NCBI GenBank assembly: GCA_016212505.1
Contig: JACRGB010000037.1
Location: forward strand, 1 to 42,335
Length of the DNA: 42,335 nt
Reading direction: 5' to 3'
Origin: Microcaldota archaeon
GTDB lineage: Archaea; Micrarchaeota; Micrarchaeia; Anstonellales; Bilamarchaeaceae
Each line of letters opens with the position of its first letter. The first letter of the stretch is position 1. The notes below the pieces were generated by a model. It was not told the origin of the DNA. It did no database searches and worked only from the letters and a program-made list of their open reading frames with translations. The position numbers and the translations under genes were made by a program. This document shows, one piece after another, positions 8,950-17,181 of the stretch.

Positions 8950-9518
8950 TATTTGCCTCCAAACATCTTATCGTAAATCCTGCGCCGAATATCGTCCCGT
9001 TTGGCTTCGAAAAGGGTTTCAATAGTCAGGTTCAGCCTTCGTTTGCCATCGCTACTCTCGGCAAGTATTCCCCCAAGTCCCTCAAGGTCTTCCTTGATTT
9101 CAGCGTTCTTGACTTTCGGCAAAAGGCCTTTTTCGCCCTTTACGACATGGAGAACCAAGTTGCCTTCAAGCTCACTTCCTATCCGCTCGGCTGCGTTTTT
9201 CATGAATTTTTTGTATTCATTGCCTTTGCGCATTTTTTCTAAAGCAGAGAAAAATTCCTCGATTGCATTTGCAACCGCATCTTCCTTTGCTTCAGCAGTT
9301 ATACGCTTTGCTTCTAGGCGTGCCCATGCGACTTTCTCGTTTCTTCGCTCCTGGAGGGTTTTTTCTATTTCCTTTTCAAGTTCCACAACTGCTGCAGCAT
9401 GCTTTTGCTCTTCTTCTTTCTGCATTTCATTTGCATGCCGCTCTGCTTCATGGATTATTGCTTCCGCTTCCTGCTTTCCCTCTGCGAGAAGCGAGAATTT
9501 TAGCTTCTCAATACCCAT
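8949..9518 (-). CDS. atpE: A-type ATP synthase subunit E (peripheral stalk)
   Basis: With H, subunit E forms the peripheral stalk holding the A3B3 head. The product is 189 residues. The N-terminal half is a right-handed coiled coil rich in Glu, Lys and Ala (EAERHANEMQKEEEQKHAAA). The C-terminal globular domain includes LGGILAESSDGKRRLNLTIE, matching the family block 'GG..v.~~dG.i.~~nt.~~rl'. The order K-E-C is canonical and E overlaps C by one base. Confidence 0.94.
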   Translation of the reverse strand: MGIEKLKFSLLAEGKQEAEAIIHEAERHANEMQKEEEQKHAAAVVELEKEIEKTLQERRNEKVAWARLEAKRITAEAKEDAVANAIEEFFSALEKMRKGNEYKKFMKNAAERIGSELEGNLVLHVVKGEKGLLPKVKNAEIKEDLEGLGGILAESSDGKRRLNLTIETLFEAKRDDIRRRIYDKMFGGK

Positions 9519-9529
9519 TTATAGCACCT

Positions 9530-9784
9530 TTAACCAGCTATTTTGAGCCAGAGAAGAACTGCCACCAGGAAACCGAATACTGCAAGGACTTCTGGAAGTA
9601 CCAGGTAAATCAACATGCTTTTTTCAAGTTCTGGTCTTTCAGCTACTGCGCCCATTGCGGCTGCGCCGACTGTTCCCTGAGACCATGCTGCTGCAAGTGC
9701 GCTGAGGCCCATTGCAATTCCAGCTCCAATTGCTATTGCTCCTTCCGAAGTCAAAAAATTTCCTGCTGCTGTTACATCTGCCAT
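9530..9784 (-). CDS. atpK: A-type ATP synthase subunit K (membrane rotor proteolipid)
   Basis: This 84-residue proteolipid has two transmembrane helices and forms the rotor ring. Helix 1 is IAIGAGIAMGLSALAAAWSQ. Helix 2, MLIYLVLPEVLAVFGFLVAV, holds the ion-carrying Glu in the LPE motif. The residue after Glu is Val where Na+-binding rings often have Thr or Ser. This leans weakly to H+ coupling, but the ligand set cannot be settled by eye. It is a simple two-helix form, not a duplicated one. A three-hairpin array separates it from atpI. Confidence 0.94.
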   Translation of the reverse strand: MADVTAAGNFLTSEGAIAIGAGIAMGLSALAAAWSQGTVGAAAMGAVAERPELEKSMLIYLVLPEVLAVFGFLVAVLLWLKIAG

Positions 9785-9851
9785 ATATTTTCACCTTGTT
9801 TTCTTCATTTTTTATATTTTTCAACTTTTTATTTATACAATTTATTTTAGT

Positions 9852-9928
9852 TCTCGAATCATTTCTTTTCGAGATTTCTCATCCGATTGGAATCTTTCTA
9901 TTCCAATACTGACAAGTTCTTCGAACTT
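9852..9928. repeat. Three-hairpin array across the atpI 3' end
   Basis: Three hairpins follow one another: TCTCGAA/TTCGAGA (9852-9874), ATTGGAAT/ATTCCAAT (886-893 with 900-907 of this block) and AAGTTC-TTC-GAACTT (9914-9928). The atpI stop codon TAG (9898-9900) lies at the second hairpin and the last coding residues lie in the third. Their position before atpK, whose product is needed in many copies, is consistent with mRNA processing or stabilisation. That role is inferred. Confidence 0.6.
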
Positions 9929-11820
9929 ATCATCGCGAACGGGCTAAACAAACTGTTCCCACCGTGCATAAATTTTGACCTAAATTCCACGATGTTAAGA
10001 CGTCCCCCCTGTATCAGCGATTCGAACATTGCAATGAAACAATTCAGTATATGCAAACCAATAAATAACGGAATTAAAAGAATTGCCATAAACCCCTGCT
10101 CTGGCAGCGGCACTAAAAACTCATTTAGCAGTTCCGCAATGACGACCCCGACTATCCCTATTGCTGCAATTCTTGCATAAGATAGGACATTTCCCACAAG
10201 GCCCGGGATCTCAATTATGCCGATAATTCCTTCGGTTGCCCCAATTACTATGATCGAGCCTACAATAAATACCAGCCCTGGTATGAGGAACGAAGTATGC
10301 GCTATTGCTGCCGAAAGGGCAAGGATTGCACCTATTTCAAGGCCTATCCAGGCCAATTTCCCGATCGAATGCTTGCGGTTATGATTCCACTCGTTAATTG
10401 CACCGAACAAAAACCCGAGCGCAAGGTGAATTAGGCCCACAACTACGGTTATTTCAACTAATGTAATTACGTTTTCTATTCTGTGCAAGCCAGAATATAA
10501 TGGCGCATGAAGTAACTCAATTCCAGTCCATTTTGTTATCAGTTCCGCAAGATGAAGGTGTGAGAGCCCGCCCCACTCATCAAAAATTATCCCGAAAAGT
10601 ATGGTCGGAAATGCGGAATAAAACCAGATCAGGGAAACGTTCCGCATGATCTCGCTTTTTTCGAACTTTTTCAAAAACCACTGTGCAATGAAAATCGAAA
10701 GTATCCCATACAGGACATCCCCAACAATCATACCATATATTATTGGAAGGGCGATAAAATATGCCATTGTCGGGTCGATTTCAAAGTAGTTTGGAAGGGA
10801 ATAATTTTTTGTTAAAAATTGGAAAGGAGAGGAAATTTTCGGGTTGTTAAATACAATTGGCGGATGGTCTTCATGGTTCATTTTCATGCTCTCTAGGGTT
10901 GCGCTAGTGTGGTATTGCTCAACAACCTTGGCCAGTTTATCATAATTTTCATCAACAATCCAGCCCTGTATTATGTATAGGGATTTTGAATTTGCAAACT
11001 TGCTTGATATTTCTGCCCGCGCTGTCCCCACTTCAAGGGAACTGATCAGTAATTTTACCTGCGCAGCATATTGCTTTGAAATGGTTTTCAGCTCGCTATT
11101 AGCATTTGCTATCCTTGATTTTGCCTCAACTATTTGGGAATTTATTTTTGCGTGTGTTTCTGCCGGCGAAGTTATTGAAGAATCTAGATCTATTGCACTA
11201 AATCCACTTTCTGCCAGCATTGAATCAATTGCAGCGTGGTTTTTCGCCCTAAAGACAATGAGTGTGTTTTCTGTGCCTGCTTTTGAAAGAACTGTAGTAT
11301 CATCTACTTTGGCTGCTTTTTGTTTTAGCAAAAGAAGGCTTTGGAGGTTTTGGCATTTACCCAGTCTATAATCCAATGTCCGAGATTTCAATTTACTAAA
11401 ATCAATTTCCTCAAATGCAAGGAGCTTTTTTACAAAGTCTGCTTTTGCCCCTAAGTCTTTTAGCAAAGAAGAATCATCTTCGATTTGCTTCGTAAGCGAT
11501 TTTATCCGGTTCTCAATAGCTGTGTTAAGGGTTTTTACCTGTGCTATTGCTTCATAAGGCTCCAAAAGTTTTGTTTCTTCGGTATTCTGCATGGCCGCTT
11601 TTCCGAGTTCCTGCTCCATTATTGCAAAAATGGCCCGCAATTTACCCAAATAAGCTGATAATTCATCAAAAGCAGGAAGTGGCCTTCCTTCATCAAGCCC
11701 CTCGTATCTGATCTTACTTATCTGTACCAGCCCGATTTCATGAAGGTCTTTGATGAGTTTCTCTACTTCTGCCTTTAGTACTATTATTCTGACCTTTCTC
11801 ATTTTCTTCGGTACGAACAT
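9898..11820 (-). CDS. atpI: A-type ATP synthase subunit I (membrane stator, a-subunit homologue)
   Basis: This stator subunit forms the ion half-channels against the K ring. The N-terminal cytoplasmic half begins MRKVRIIVLKAEVEKLIKDLHEIG, the family start, and has long coiled coils. From about residue 345 come the membrane helices, beginning FEIDPTMAYFIALPIIYGMIVGD, which matches the conserved 'fe.iDPT.~~~~~fp~~fGmm~gD' block. The late helices include VLSYARIAAIGIVGVVIAELLN, with the conserved Arg needed for ion translocation, and FRSKFMHGGNSLFSPF at the end. Length, 640 residues, is normal. The last codons lie in a hairpin array. The gap to atpH is about 100 nt and contains a possible internal TATA box (minus strand, GTTTATAACT near 11906). 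Confidence 0.96.
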   Translation of the reverse strand: MFVPKKMRKVRIIVLKAEVEKLIKDLHEIGLVQISKIRYEGLDEGRPLPAFDELSAYLGKLRAIFAIMEQELGKAAMQNTEETKLLEPYEAIAQVKTLNTAIENRIKSLTKQIEDDSSLLKDLGAKADFVKKLLAFEEIDFSKLKSRTLDYRLGKCQNLQSLLLLKQKAAKVDDTTVLSKAGTENTLIVFRAKNHAAIDSMLAESGFSAIDLDSSITSPAETHAKINSQIVEAKSRIANANSELKTISKQYAAQVKLLISSLEVGTARAEISSKFANSKSLYIIQGWIVDENYDKLAKVVEQYHTSATLESMKMNHEDHPPIVFNNPKISSPFQFLTKNYSLPNYFEIDPTMAYFIALPIIYGMIVGDVLYGILSIFIAQWFLKKFEKSEIMRNVSLIWFYSAFPTILFGIIFDEWGGLSHLHLAELITKWTGIELLHAPLYSGLHRIENVITLVEITVVVGLIHLALGFLFGAINEWNHNRKHSIGKLAWIGLEIGAILALSAAIAHTSFLIPGLVFIVGSIIVIGATEGIIGIIEIPGLVGNVLSYARIAAIGIVGVVIAELLNEFLVPLPEQGFMAILLIPLFIGLHILNCFIAMFESLIQGGRLNIVEFRSKFMHGGNSLFSPFAMISSKNLSVLE

Positions 11821-11922
11821 GGAAAATACCTTCTGACTTCTTCCGATTTTGGCTTTTGAGTTAGATCCAGCTAAGGATTTAGCCCACTACCTGTTAACTA
11901 CCAGTTATAAACTATCTAAACG

Positions 11923-12261
11923 TTATAAGCTACTTAAAAATTCCTTTGCAATTTTTGCTATTTCATCTGATGAAAGTTCTTTTTTTGAAACCTTTTCCCC
12001 ATCTTCCTTTGCCTTCTGGATCGTTTTCTGGACAGATTTTTCTATCTCCTTCATTCCCGCACTTAGCCTGGAATTTTTTAGCAGGACCATTTCTTCTGAC
12101 GATTTTTTCTTGCCATCAGCAATCTGCTCCGAGTTTTTACTGGCTATTGCCGCTGCCTTCTCCTTGGCCTGCACAATTATTTTATCATAATCTTCTTCAG
12201 CAGTCTTTATTTCAGTGACTGTTTTTGCAAAATCGTCTGGTTGTTCTCCGTGTCCACTCAT
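11923..12261 (-). CDS. atpH: A-type ATP synthase subunit H (peripheral stalk coiled coil)
   Basis: The first gene of the operon encodes a 112-residue, Lys/Glu/Ala-rich coiled coil (TEIKTAEEDYDKIIVQAKEK onwards), as expected for the H partner of E. The family is poorly conserved in sequence, so assignment relies on length, composition and position before atpI. ATG 12261 (MSGHGEQPDD) is preceded by GGTG; the GTG three codons upstream is less likely. A perfect hairpin (12273-12296) sits in the 5' leader directly before the ribosome-binding site. Confidence 0.85.
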   Translation of the reverse strand: MSGHGEQPDDFAKTVTEIKTAEEDYDKIIVQAKEKAAAIASKNSEQIADGKKKSSEEMVLLKNSRLSAGMKEIEKSVQKTIQKAKEDGEKVSKKELSSDEIAKIAKEFLSSL

Positions 12262-12272
12262 ACTAAGCACCA

Positions 12273-12344
12273 GAAACTTTTTTCAAAAAAAGTTTCATCA
12301 AAAAGTAAATCCTTAACTATACATAAAAACGAATCTTTAAAAAC
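12273..12344 (-). promoter_or_regulatory. ATP synthase operon promoter and leader hairpin
   Basis: On the minus strand, a TATA-like TTTTTAAAG lies at 12335-12343, giving a predicted start near 12313 and a leader of about 50 nt. The leader carries a hairpin with 11-bp arms, GAAACTTTTTT (12273-12283) and AAAAAAGTTTC (12286-12296), ending a few bases before the GGTG site of atpH. Its position could influence initiation on the first gene. This is inference. Confidence 0.45.
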
Positions 12345-12416
12345 ATAAGCAAATGAACTAATATTACATCTTAGCTAATGGTTTTGATGACTAATAAAAC
12401 AACTGTTATTAGCAGG

Positions 12417-12431
12417 TTTTATAATATAAAA
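12417..12431 (+). promoter_or_regulatory. TATA box of the L15e-Rpp30 operon
   Basis: TTTTATAATATAAAA is centred at about 12424, so transcription should begin near 12450. This excludes the ATG at 12446 and leaves ATG 12455 with a very short leader. Confidence 0.6.
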
Positions 12432-12454
12432 GTTTCTTCTAGAGGATGAGATTT

Positions 12455-13078
12455 ATGGGTGCTTACAAGTATATAGAACAAACGATGCAGGCGCAATACA
12501 AGGCGCGGGATGGTACTTTTAGGAATAAGATTTTAGCCTGGAGAAACGGGCCAGTTATGGCCCTTGTGGAGCATCCATCTAACCTTATCCGTGCAAGAAG
12601 GCTCGGGTATAAGGCAAAACAGGGTTATTCTGTTGTTCGGGTCAGGATCGATAAGGGACGAAGAACCAGACGAAAGCCAATGGGCGGAAGAAAGCACAAG
12701 AACTTTTACCGATTTGTCCAGCCAGGAATGTCCCATCAGGCAATGGCTGAGCAGAGAGTCAACCGAATATACCGGAACATGGAAGTCCTCAATTCTTACT
12801 GGATTGGTGAAGATGGAAACTACAAGTTTTTCGAGGTAATTTTAGCCGATCCTTACAAACCAACGGTCAATATCAGTTCAGTGATGCGCTCTGGCAAATC
12901 CTTTAGGGGTTTAACTTCTGCAGGAAACTCCGGAAGGCCAAATAAGAAGAAGAGCATGAATAAGAGGTTGAGGCGCAAAAAGGCTGCAAGAACTCCATAT
13001 CATTTTGAACCATATGTAAAAAAGGAGAAGAAACCCGAGGAAAAAAGCTCTACGGCTAAGTCCCCTGCCAAGAATTAG
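12455..13078 (+). CDS. rpl15e: Large-subunit ribosomal protein L15e
   Basis: A ribosomal protein shared only by archaea and eukaryotes. The start MGAYKYIEQTM, the block ARRLGYKAKQGYSVVRVRI, and VLNSYWIGEDGNYKFFEVIL are diagnostic for L15e. GLTSAGNSGRPNK matches the C-terminal 'GLT.aGkk.RG' region. ATG 12455 is preferred over ATG 12446 because MGAYKY is the conserved N-terminus. The C-terminal 30 or so residues (with YVKKEKKPEEKSS) form a basic low-complexity tail longer than usual. The stop is TAG. The gene is followed after 13 nt by rpp30. Confidence 0.97.
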   Translation: MGAYKYIEQTMQAQYKARDGTFRNKILAWRNGPVMALVEHPSNLIRARRLGYKAKQGYSVVRVRIDKGRRTRRKPMGGRKHKNFYRFVQPGMSHQAMAEQRVNRIYRNMEVLNSYWIGEDGNYKFFEVILADPYKPTVNISSVMRSGKSFRGLTSAGNSGRPNKKKSMNKRLRRKKAARTPYHFEPYVKKEKKPEEKSSTAKSPAKN

Positions 13079-13091
13079 GCGAGTATTTTTT

Positions 13092-13604
13092 ATGTTCGAC
13101 CTATTGAATTTAACTCCTGTACCTGCTGACCCGAAGGCTGAACTTGGTTTTAATCCAAAAGACATTAACTCAAAAGACTTTGGCTTTGAGAAATTCTATT
13201 TTTTAGATTCCATAAAGGATAAAAGTAAACTGGTCAAATCAGTTAATGTAATTGATGCCGGGGCAAAATTCAAAAACAAGAAAGTTTTGATCGTGCTAGA
13301 TGATTATGCGTTTGATGAAGGTGCTATAAAACTAATCGCTGAGAAAAAACAAGCTTGTTTTTTGATTGATATTGGTCGGATTGTCAACTCGAGCGGGGTT
13401 AGCCGGGCGATTTTGTTCTCAAAACTCAGAACTTTCCTGAAAATGTGCAACCGTTACGGTGCTTTTTATGCTTTTGCAACATTTAGCAATAATAAGGCCA
13501 AAATCCGCACAAGCGACGAGTTAATCCACATTGCGATGCTGTTTGGTATGAACAAAGGCCAGGCCAGATTCGCCCTCAGGATGATGAAAAACTACCTATT
13601 GTAA
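13092..13604 (+). CDS. rnp3: Ribonuclease P protein component 3 (Rpp30/RNP3)
   Basis: RNP3 is a TIM-barrel protein of archaeal and eukaryotic RNase P, which matures tRNA 5' ends. The second half is the best match: FLIDIGRIVNSSGVSRAIL corresponds to 'ieinl..ll...g..ra.~l', and FATFSNNKAKIRTSDELIHIAMLFGMNKGQA to 'vtSgA...~~lR.p.dl.al~~~lGl.~~~a'. At 170 residues it is shorter than the usual 200-240, mainly at the N-terminus. It is co-transcribed with L15e, a common archaeal pairing. Confidence 0.88.
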   Translation: MFDLLNLTPVPADPKAELGFNPKDINSKDFGFEKFYFLDSIKDKSKLVKSVNVIDAGAKFKNKKVLIVLDDYAFDEGAIKLIAEKKQACFLIDIGRIVNSSGVSRAILFSKLRTFLKMCNRYGAFYAFATFSNNKAKIRTSDELIHIAMLFGMNKGQARFALRMMKNYLL

Positions 13605-13609
13605 GATAA

Positions 13610-13620
13610 CATTTATAAAC
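13610..13620 (+). promoter_or_regulatory. TATA box directly after rnp3
   Basis: CATTTATAAAC is centred at 13615, exactly 27 nt before ATG 13642, predicting a leaderless transcript. It decides the start of the next gene against the upstream TTG. Confidence 0.65.
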
Positions 13621-13641
13621 ACTTTGGTACACATATATCCC

Positions 13642-14637
13642 ATGGCAAGTACTTATCAAACTGTTAAGAAGCTTGTAGCAGCTGCAGGCGTTATTTACAT
13701 CGGCTGGAGTAGCGTTGGCAAGCAATTCGATCCAGACCGCGTATATGACCGTTTGGGTGCACCTATCGAGTCTGCTACCCATGTTAGAAATGCCAAACAC
13801 GAAAAATTATATCATGTCCAATTGGCTGAGTATAAGGTTCTAGAAGCACAAAGAAAAGCCATGCCCGCAAAAAGAGCTGCTTCTTTACCTTCGCTCCAAG
13901 CCCCACCTAGACTTGTTAAAGAAACTCCAGATGCTGCCTTAGCGCAACTTAATGACCGGATCGAGCGATTAGGAGATAAAAGCCCCCAAGCGCTTTGTAA
14001 ATTTGAAAGAACCGAGCGCACTAACATGGGTATTCCTAATAAGCGTTATCGTACTGAAGATGAGGCATGTGACGCTTCAAACCGTTTAGTCCGTTCGTTA
14101 ACCGGATTTGTAACCACTGACAGTTCGCCAAATACCAGCTTTTATAGCGACCTGATTTTCTGGAAAGGAATAATTTTCGGCGCATTGTATGTGCTGGCCG
14201 GTGTAATCGAAGCCTGGTGGACTGGCAGAAAGAAACCTGGCAATCCTGGTGGAAGTGGTGATGGCCAAATATCAGGCCGAAGAACTGGTCAGGCTGAGGC
14301 GCTTGTAGAAAGACTAAGAAGGGCTAATGAGGGTGATCCTTCAGGCCCAAATGCACAAGGACCCATACCAATTACCCGTGGCCAGCGAGCTGAAACTGCT
14401 GAAGCAAGAGAAGCCCGAATTCTCCAAGAGCTTTCAGACCAGCATGGTACGACCGTCCAGGCAGTCACGGATATATTTAATCTCGCTCGAGCAGGTATAT
14501 CAGTGCACGAAATAGCTGATCGATTCAGAGCGAATTCGTTTGACATAGTTCGAATATTAGATGCCATGGTCGCAGAAGGCATACTCCGGGAAAGCCAGAT
14601 CGTAGGAAGACCGCCTCCGTCTCCAAGAGCATCATAA
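13642..14637 (+). CDS. Unknown membrane-associated protein with C-terminal HTH-like domain
   Basis: I do not recognise the family. From ATG 13642 (MASTYQTVKKL) there is a weak N-terminal hydrophobic segment (LVAAAGVIYIGWSS). A polar domain of about 150 residues with several Arg/Lys-rich helices follows, then one clear transmembrane helix (DLIFWKGIIFGALYVLAGVI) and a Gly/Arg-rich linker. The C-terminal domain (AEAREARILQELSDQHGTTV, then ISVHEIADRFRANSFDIVRI) resembles a helix-turn-helix or winged-helix fold. A single-pass membrane protein with a C-terminal DNA-binding domain would suggest a membrane-tethered regulator, but this is inference. Its 3' end overlaps the convergent purC by 6 nt. Confidence 0.75.
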   Translation: MASTYQTVKKLVAAAGVIYIGWSSVGKQFDPDRVYDRLGAPIESATHVRNAKHEKLYHVQLAEYKVLEAQRKAMPAKRAASLPSLQAPPRLVKETPDAALAQLNDRIERLGDKSPQALCKFERTERTNMGIPNKRYRTEDEACDASNRLVRSLTGFVTTDSSPNTSFYSDLIFWKGIIFGALYVLAGVIEAWWTGRKKPGNPGGSGDGQISGRRTGQAEALVERLRRANEGDPSGPNAQGPIPITRGQRAETAEAREARILQELSDQHGTTVQAVTDIFNLARAGISVHEIADRFRANSFDIVRILDAMVAEGILRESQIVGRPPPSPRAS

Positions 14638-15519
14638 GTCCAGATTTTCTCCAGTAATCATCTCATAAGCATCAAGGTATCTCTTGCTAGTTTTTTCTAT
14701 TATCTCCTTTGGCAATGGTGGAGGGGGAGGGGACTTATTCCAGCCTAGTTTTTCCAGATAATCCCTTACAAACTGCTTGTCCATGCTCTCTAGCACGCCC
14801 AAATCGTATTTCTCTTTTAGCCAATACCTGCTAGAATCGGGTGTAAGCGCTTCATCTATCAATATGATCTGTTCCTTTCCATTTTGGCTTAACTTGCCGA
14901 ATTCGAATTTTGTATCAGCCAAAATAAGCCCATGTTTCTCGACATAATCCCTTGCAAACTCATACAACTCGAGCGATTTTTGTTTTATTGTTTTGTATGT
15001 TTCCTTCCCAACAATTTCGATCGCTTTATTTTCGCTAATATTTTCATCATGAAGCCCTTTTTCGGCCTTAGTCGATGGCGTAAATATTGGTTTTGGGAGC
15101 TTGCTACCGTTCTTAAGCCCTTTTGGGAGCACAATGCCGCAGACCGTGCCTTTCTGCTGGTATTCCTTCCATCCGCTTCCTGTAATATAACCGCGGACAA
15201 CGCACTCAAGCATGAGCGGTTCAGTTCTTTTTACGATCATACTTCGGCCATTCAAATAACCAGGCAACTTGTGCGCTGGCGGCATCTGGTCAGTCAAAAA
15301 ATGATTCTCAATTATATTTTTTGTTTTGCTAAACCAAAATATCGAGATCTTATTCAAAACTTCGCCCTTATGTGGTATTCCCTCGTTGAAAACAACATCA
15401 AACGCGCTAAGGCGGTCGGTTGCTATCATTAGCAAATCCCGGCCAAGCTCGTAGCTATCCCGAACTTTTCCTTTTCTGAATTTTGGAAGTTGAAGATCGC
15501 TTGTAAGCAGGGCATCCAT
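14632..15519 (-). CDS. purC: Phosphoribosylaminoimidazole-succinocarboxamide (SAICAR) synthase
   Basis: Purine biosynthesis enzyme joining CAIR and aspartate with ATP. FRKGKVRDSYELGRDLLMIATDRLSAFD is the classic N-terminal signature. MPPAHKLPGYLNGRSMIVKR, CVVRGYITGSGWKEYQ and FTPSTKAEKGLHDENIS are core active-site blocks, and LIDEALTPDSSRYW carries catalytic Asp/Glu residues. At 295 residues it belongs to the longer form found in yeast and some bacteria rather than the ~240-residue archaeal form. This hints at transfer or an alternative archaeal lineage. A TATA box at 15544-15552, 27 nt before the ATG, predicts a leaderless mRNA. Confidence 0.97.
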   Translation of the reverse strand: MDALLTSDLQLPKFRKGKVRDSYELGRDLLMIATDRLSAFDVVFNEGIPHKGEVLNKISIFWFSKTKNIIENHFLTDQMPPAHKLPGYLNGRSMIVKRTEPLMLECVVRGYITGSGWKEYQQKGTVCGIVLPKGLKNGSKLPKPIFTPSTKAEKGLHDENISENKAIEIVGKETYKTIKQKSLELYEFARDYVEKHGLILADTKFEFGKLSQNGKEQIILIDEALTPDSSRYWLKEKYDLGVLESMDKQFVRDYLEKLGWNKSPPPPPLPKEIIEKTSKRYLDAYEMITGENLDL

Positions 15520-15543
15520 ATTTTTAACTTAACCAAAACAACA

Positions 15544-15552
15544 TTTTAAAAA
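15544..15552. promoter_or_regulatory. Shared, near-symmetrical TATA box for purC and the PPR/TPR-like gene
   Basis: TTTTAAAAA is centred at 15548. On the minus strand it predicts a start at purC ATG 15519. On the plus strand it predicts a start near 15575, leaving a 17-nt leader with GGTGA before ATG 15592. Confidence 0.55.
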
Positions 15553-15591
15553 CGTTTGATGTGTTAATTGTTTGATATTGGTGAACTTTTA

Positions 15592-16863
15592 ATGAGGCAT
15601 TCAACGGGTACTGGGTCCAAATCATCCAGAGTTTCGCCTTCCTGCGCAATTCAACATCCCGGACCTGCAATAATCCCTGCTCTTGCTGATAAACTTTTGG
15701 GTTCTGCAATGACGCTCATGCACGAGCGCGACTATATGGGCGCAGTAAATGTCTTGGAACTGCTGCTAACTGAGCGGCCCTATCATCCTCCAGCGCTCTG
15801 TCTTTTAATAAAAGCAGCTCAAAGAGCAGACTGTTTTGAAGTTGCAGAGTGTCGCGTTCAGGCTTTTGAGGACCGTTATTCTGAGCCAAATCAGCAAATA
15901 TGTGCTCATTTAATTGATGCCTATGCTCGCATGGGGAGTAGTGAAAAAGCTGAAGAAGTATTTCAATTTGCCGGAGGATCAGCTAAAGCTTCAGTTCATT
16001 GTGTTGCTGCAAGAATCCGCTCTTTTGGAGAACTTGATGAAATTGGCAGGGCATTTGGACTTTTCCGATCAGCAAATAAACGGAACTTAAGACCAGATGT
16101 GATCTACCCCGCATTAATTTTTGCATTAGAATATGCTTCCAAATCCGATCCCTCTTGTCAGAGGCACTTGCAAGAAGCACACCGGACATTCGGGAAAGCA
16201 GTTCTCCTTGGAATTGAACATCCTGCGATGTATGAATCCCTTATGCGTATGTATTGCACAAAAGAAATGTTTGGAGAAGCAAGAGATATACTTGATGACG
16301 CAGTTGTTGCTGATGTTGCAAGAGATAAGACTTGCACTACTCTTATTTCTGCTCTTTATAACGCTGGTAGATATTCGGAAATGATCGAAGTTATTGATTC
16401 TCTTCCGAATCTGCTTAGAAATTTAAATGAAATACAGTTCCAAAATGCAGAAGCTCTTAGAAAAACCCGAGCATATGCAGAAGCTCGTGGAGTTTTAAGA
16501 GAAATCGAGCGAAAGGGCGTTACTGAAGAAGAATCTTACAGACTCAAGGTGATGGACATTTGCGTAATTGACAGTTCCGGAGATCATATGCGTGCATTCA
16601 ATCGCTTTCAACGGTTATTGGAAACAATGCCCAAAAATTCAAGACATCTTCCAAGGGCGGTCTGCGGTTATGTGTTCTGCTGGCAAAGGAATGACTGCGT
16701 TTTAGAGTTAATTAATAGAGACGAAGCAAATTCGCTCTTTCGGAAATTGCAAATTTGGAATGAACAATACTCAAATAATTTGAAAAGAGATATCGATCAT
16801 GCAATTGGTATTTTGAGAAGAGCGTATCCTCATCTTGAAGGCGGATTAGAACTGATCGCCTAA
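15592..16863 (+). CDS. Helical-repeat protein, PPR/TPR-like
   Basis: The 423-residue product is almost wholly helix-turn-helix repeats of about 34-36 residues. The clearest units are ICAHLIDAYARMGSSEKAEEV, IGRAFGLFRSANKRNLRPDV, YESLMRMYCTKEMFGEARDI and CTTLISALYNAGRYSEMIEV. The pattern 'li.ay...G...eA..vf' followed by 'rp.v' is typical of pentatricopeptide repeats, with some TPR character. PPR proteins bind RNA in organelles and are rare in archaea, while TPRs bind proteins. The choice cannot be settled by eye. No signal peptide is seen after ATG 15592, which has GGTGA 7 nt upstream. Convergent overlap of 18 nt with the next gene. Confidence 0.7.
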   Translation: MRHSTGTGSKSSRVSPSCAIQHPGPAIIPALADKLLGSAMTLMHERDYMGAVNVLELLLTERPYHPPALCLLIKAAQRADCFEVAECRVQAFEDRYSEPNQQICAHLIDAYARMGSSEKAEEVFQFAGGSAKASVHCVAARIRSFGELDEIGRAFGLFRSANKRNLRPDVIYPALIFALEYASKSDPSCQRHLQEAHRTFGKAVLLGIEHPAMYESLMRMYCTKEMFGEARDILDDAVVADVARDKTCTTLISALYNAGRYSEMIEVIDSLPNLLRNLNEIQFQNAEALRKTRAYAEARGVLREIERKGVTEEESYRLKVMDICVIDSSGDHMRAFNRFQRLLETMPKNSRHLPRAVCGYVFCWQRNDCVLELINRDEANSLFRKLQIWNEQYSNNLKRDIDHAIGILRRAYPHLEGGLELIA

Positions 16864-17169
16864 TTTTCTAAGCTGCAATTTTCTAAATTGCTCTATTATG
16901 GCCGAAGCTGCTAATATCCCAACTGCTGTTGTAATGTATGAAGGTGATAAAGTAAAAAGGGCAAATAAGCCTTCTCCGCTAAGAGGCGGCCTTATTAGAT
17001 GGTCTGGATCGTCCTTTAAAATAGCAATTGCCCTTTCTTTCATTTCTCTCCACTCAGCTAAAGATCTTCGAAATGATTCTCTTCTTACTACTGGAGCTTC
17101 GTGTCTTCTTAATATGGCTTGCGAAGTACGATCTGCCAGATCCTTTGCCCTTGCAAAATATTTTCCCAT
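16846..17169 (-). CDS. Small protein with C-terminal membrane helix, downstream of dph2
   Basis: The 107-residue product starts with a basic helix (MGKYFARAKDLADRTSQAIL), has an Arg-rich amphipathic middle (RRESFRRSLAEWREMKERAI) and a membrane helix near the end (SYITTAVGILAASAIIEQFR), ending in basic residues. The family is unknown. GAGG lies just upstream of the ATG and the gene begins 12 nt after the dph2 TAG stop, so the two form an operon. Its end overlaps the convergent PPR/TPR-like gene by 18 nt. Confidence 0.65.
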   Translation of the reverse strand: MGKYFARAKDLADRTSQAILRRHEAPVVRRESFRRSLAEWREMKERAIAILKDDPDHLIRPPLSGEGLFALFTLSPSYITTAVGILAASAIIEQFRKLQLRKLGDQF

Positions 17170-17181
17170 TCAACCAATCCT

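Noticed and set aside
2279-12218. Plus-strand open frames opposite the ATP synthase genes
   Set aside because: They are antisense shadows of well-identified genes and lack starts with promoters or ribosome-binding sites.
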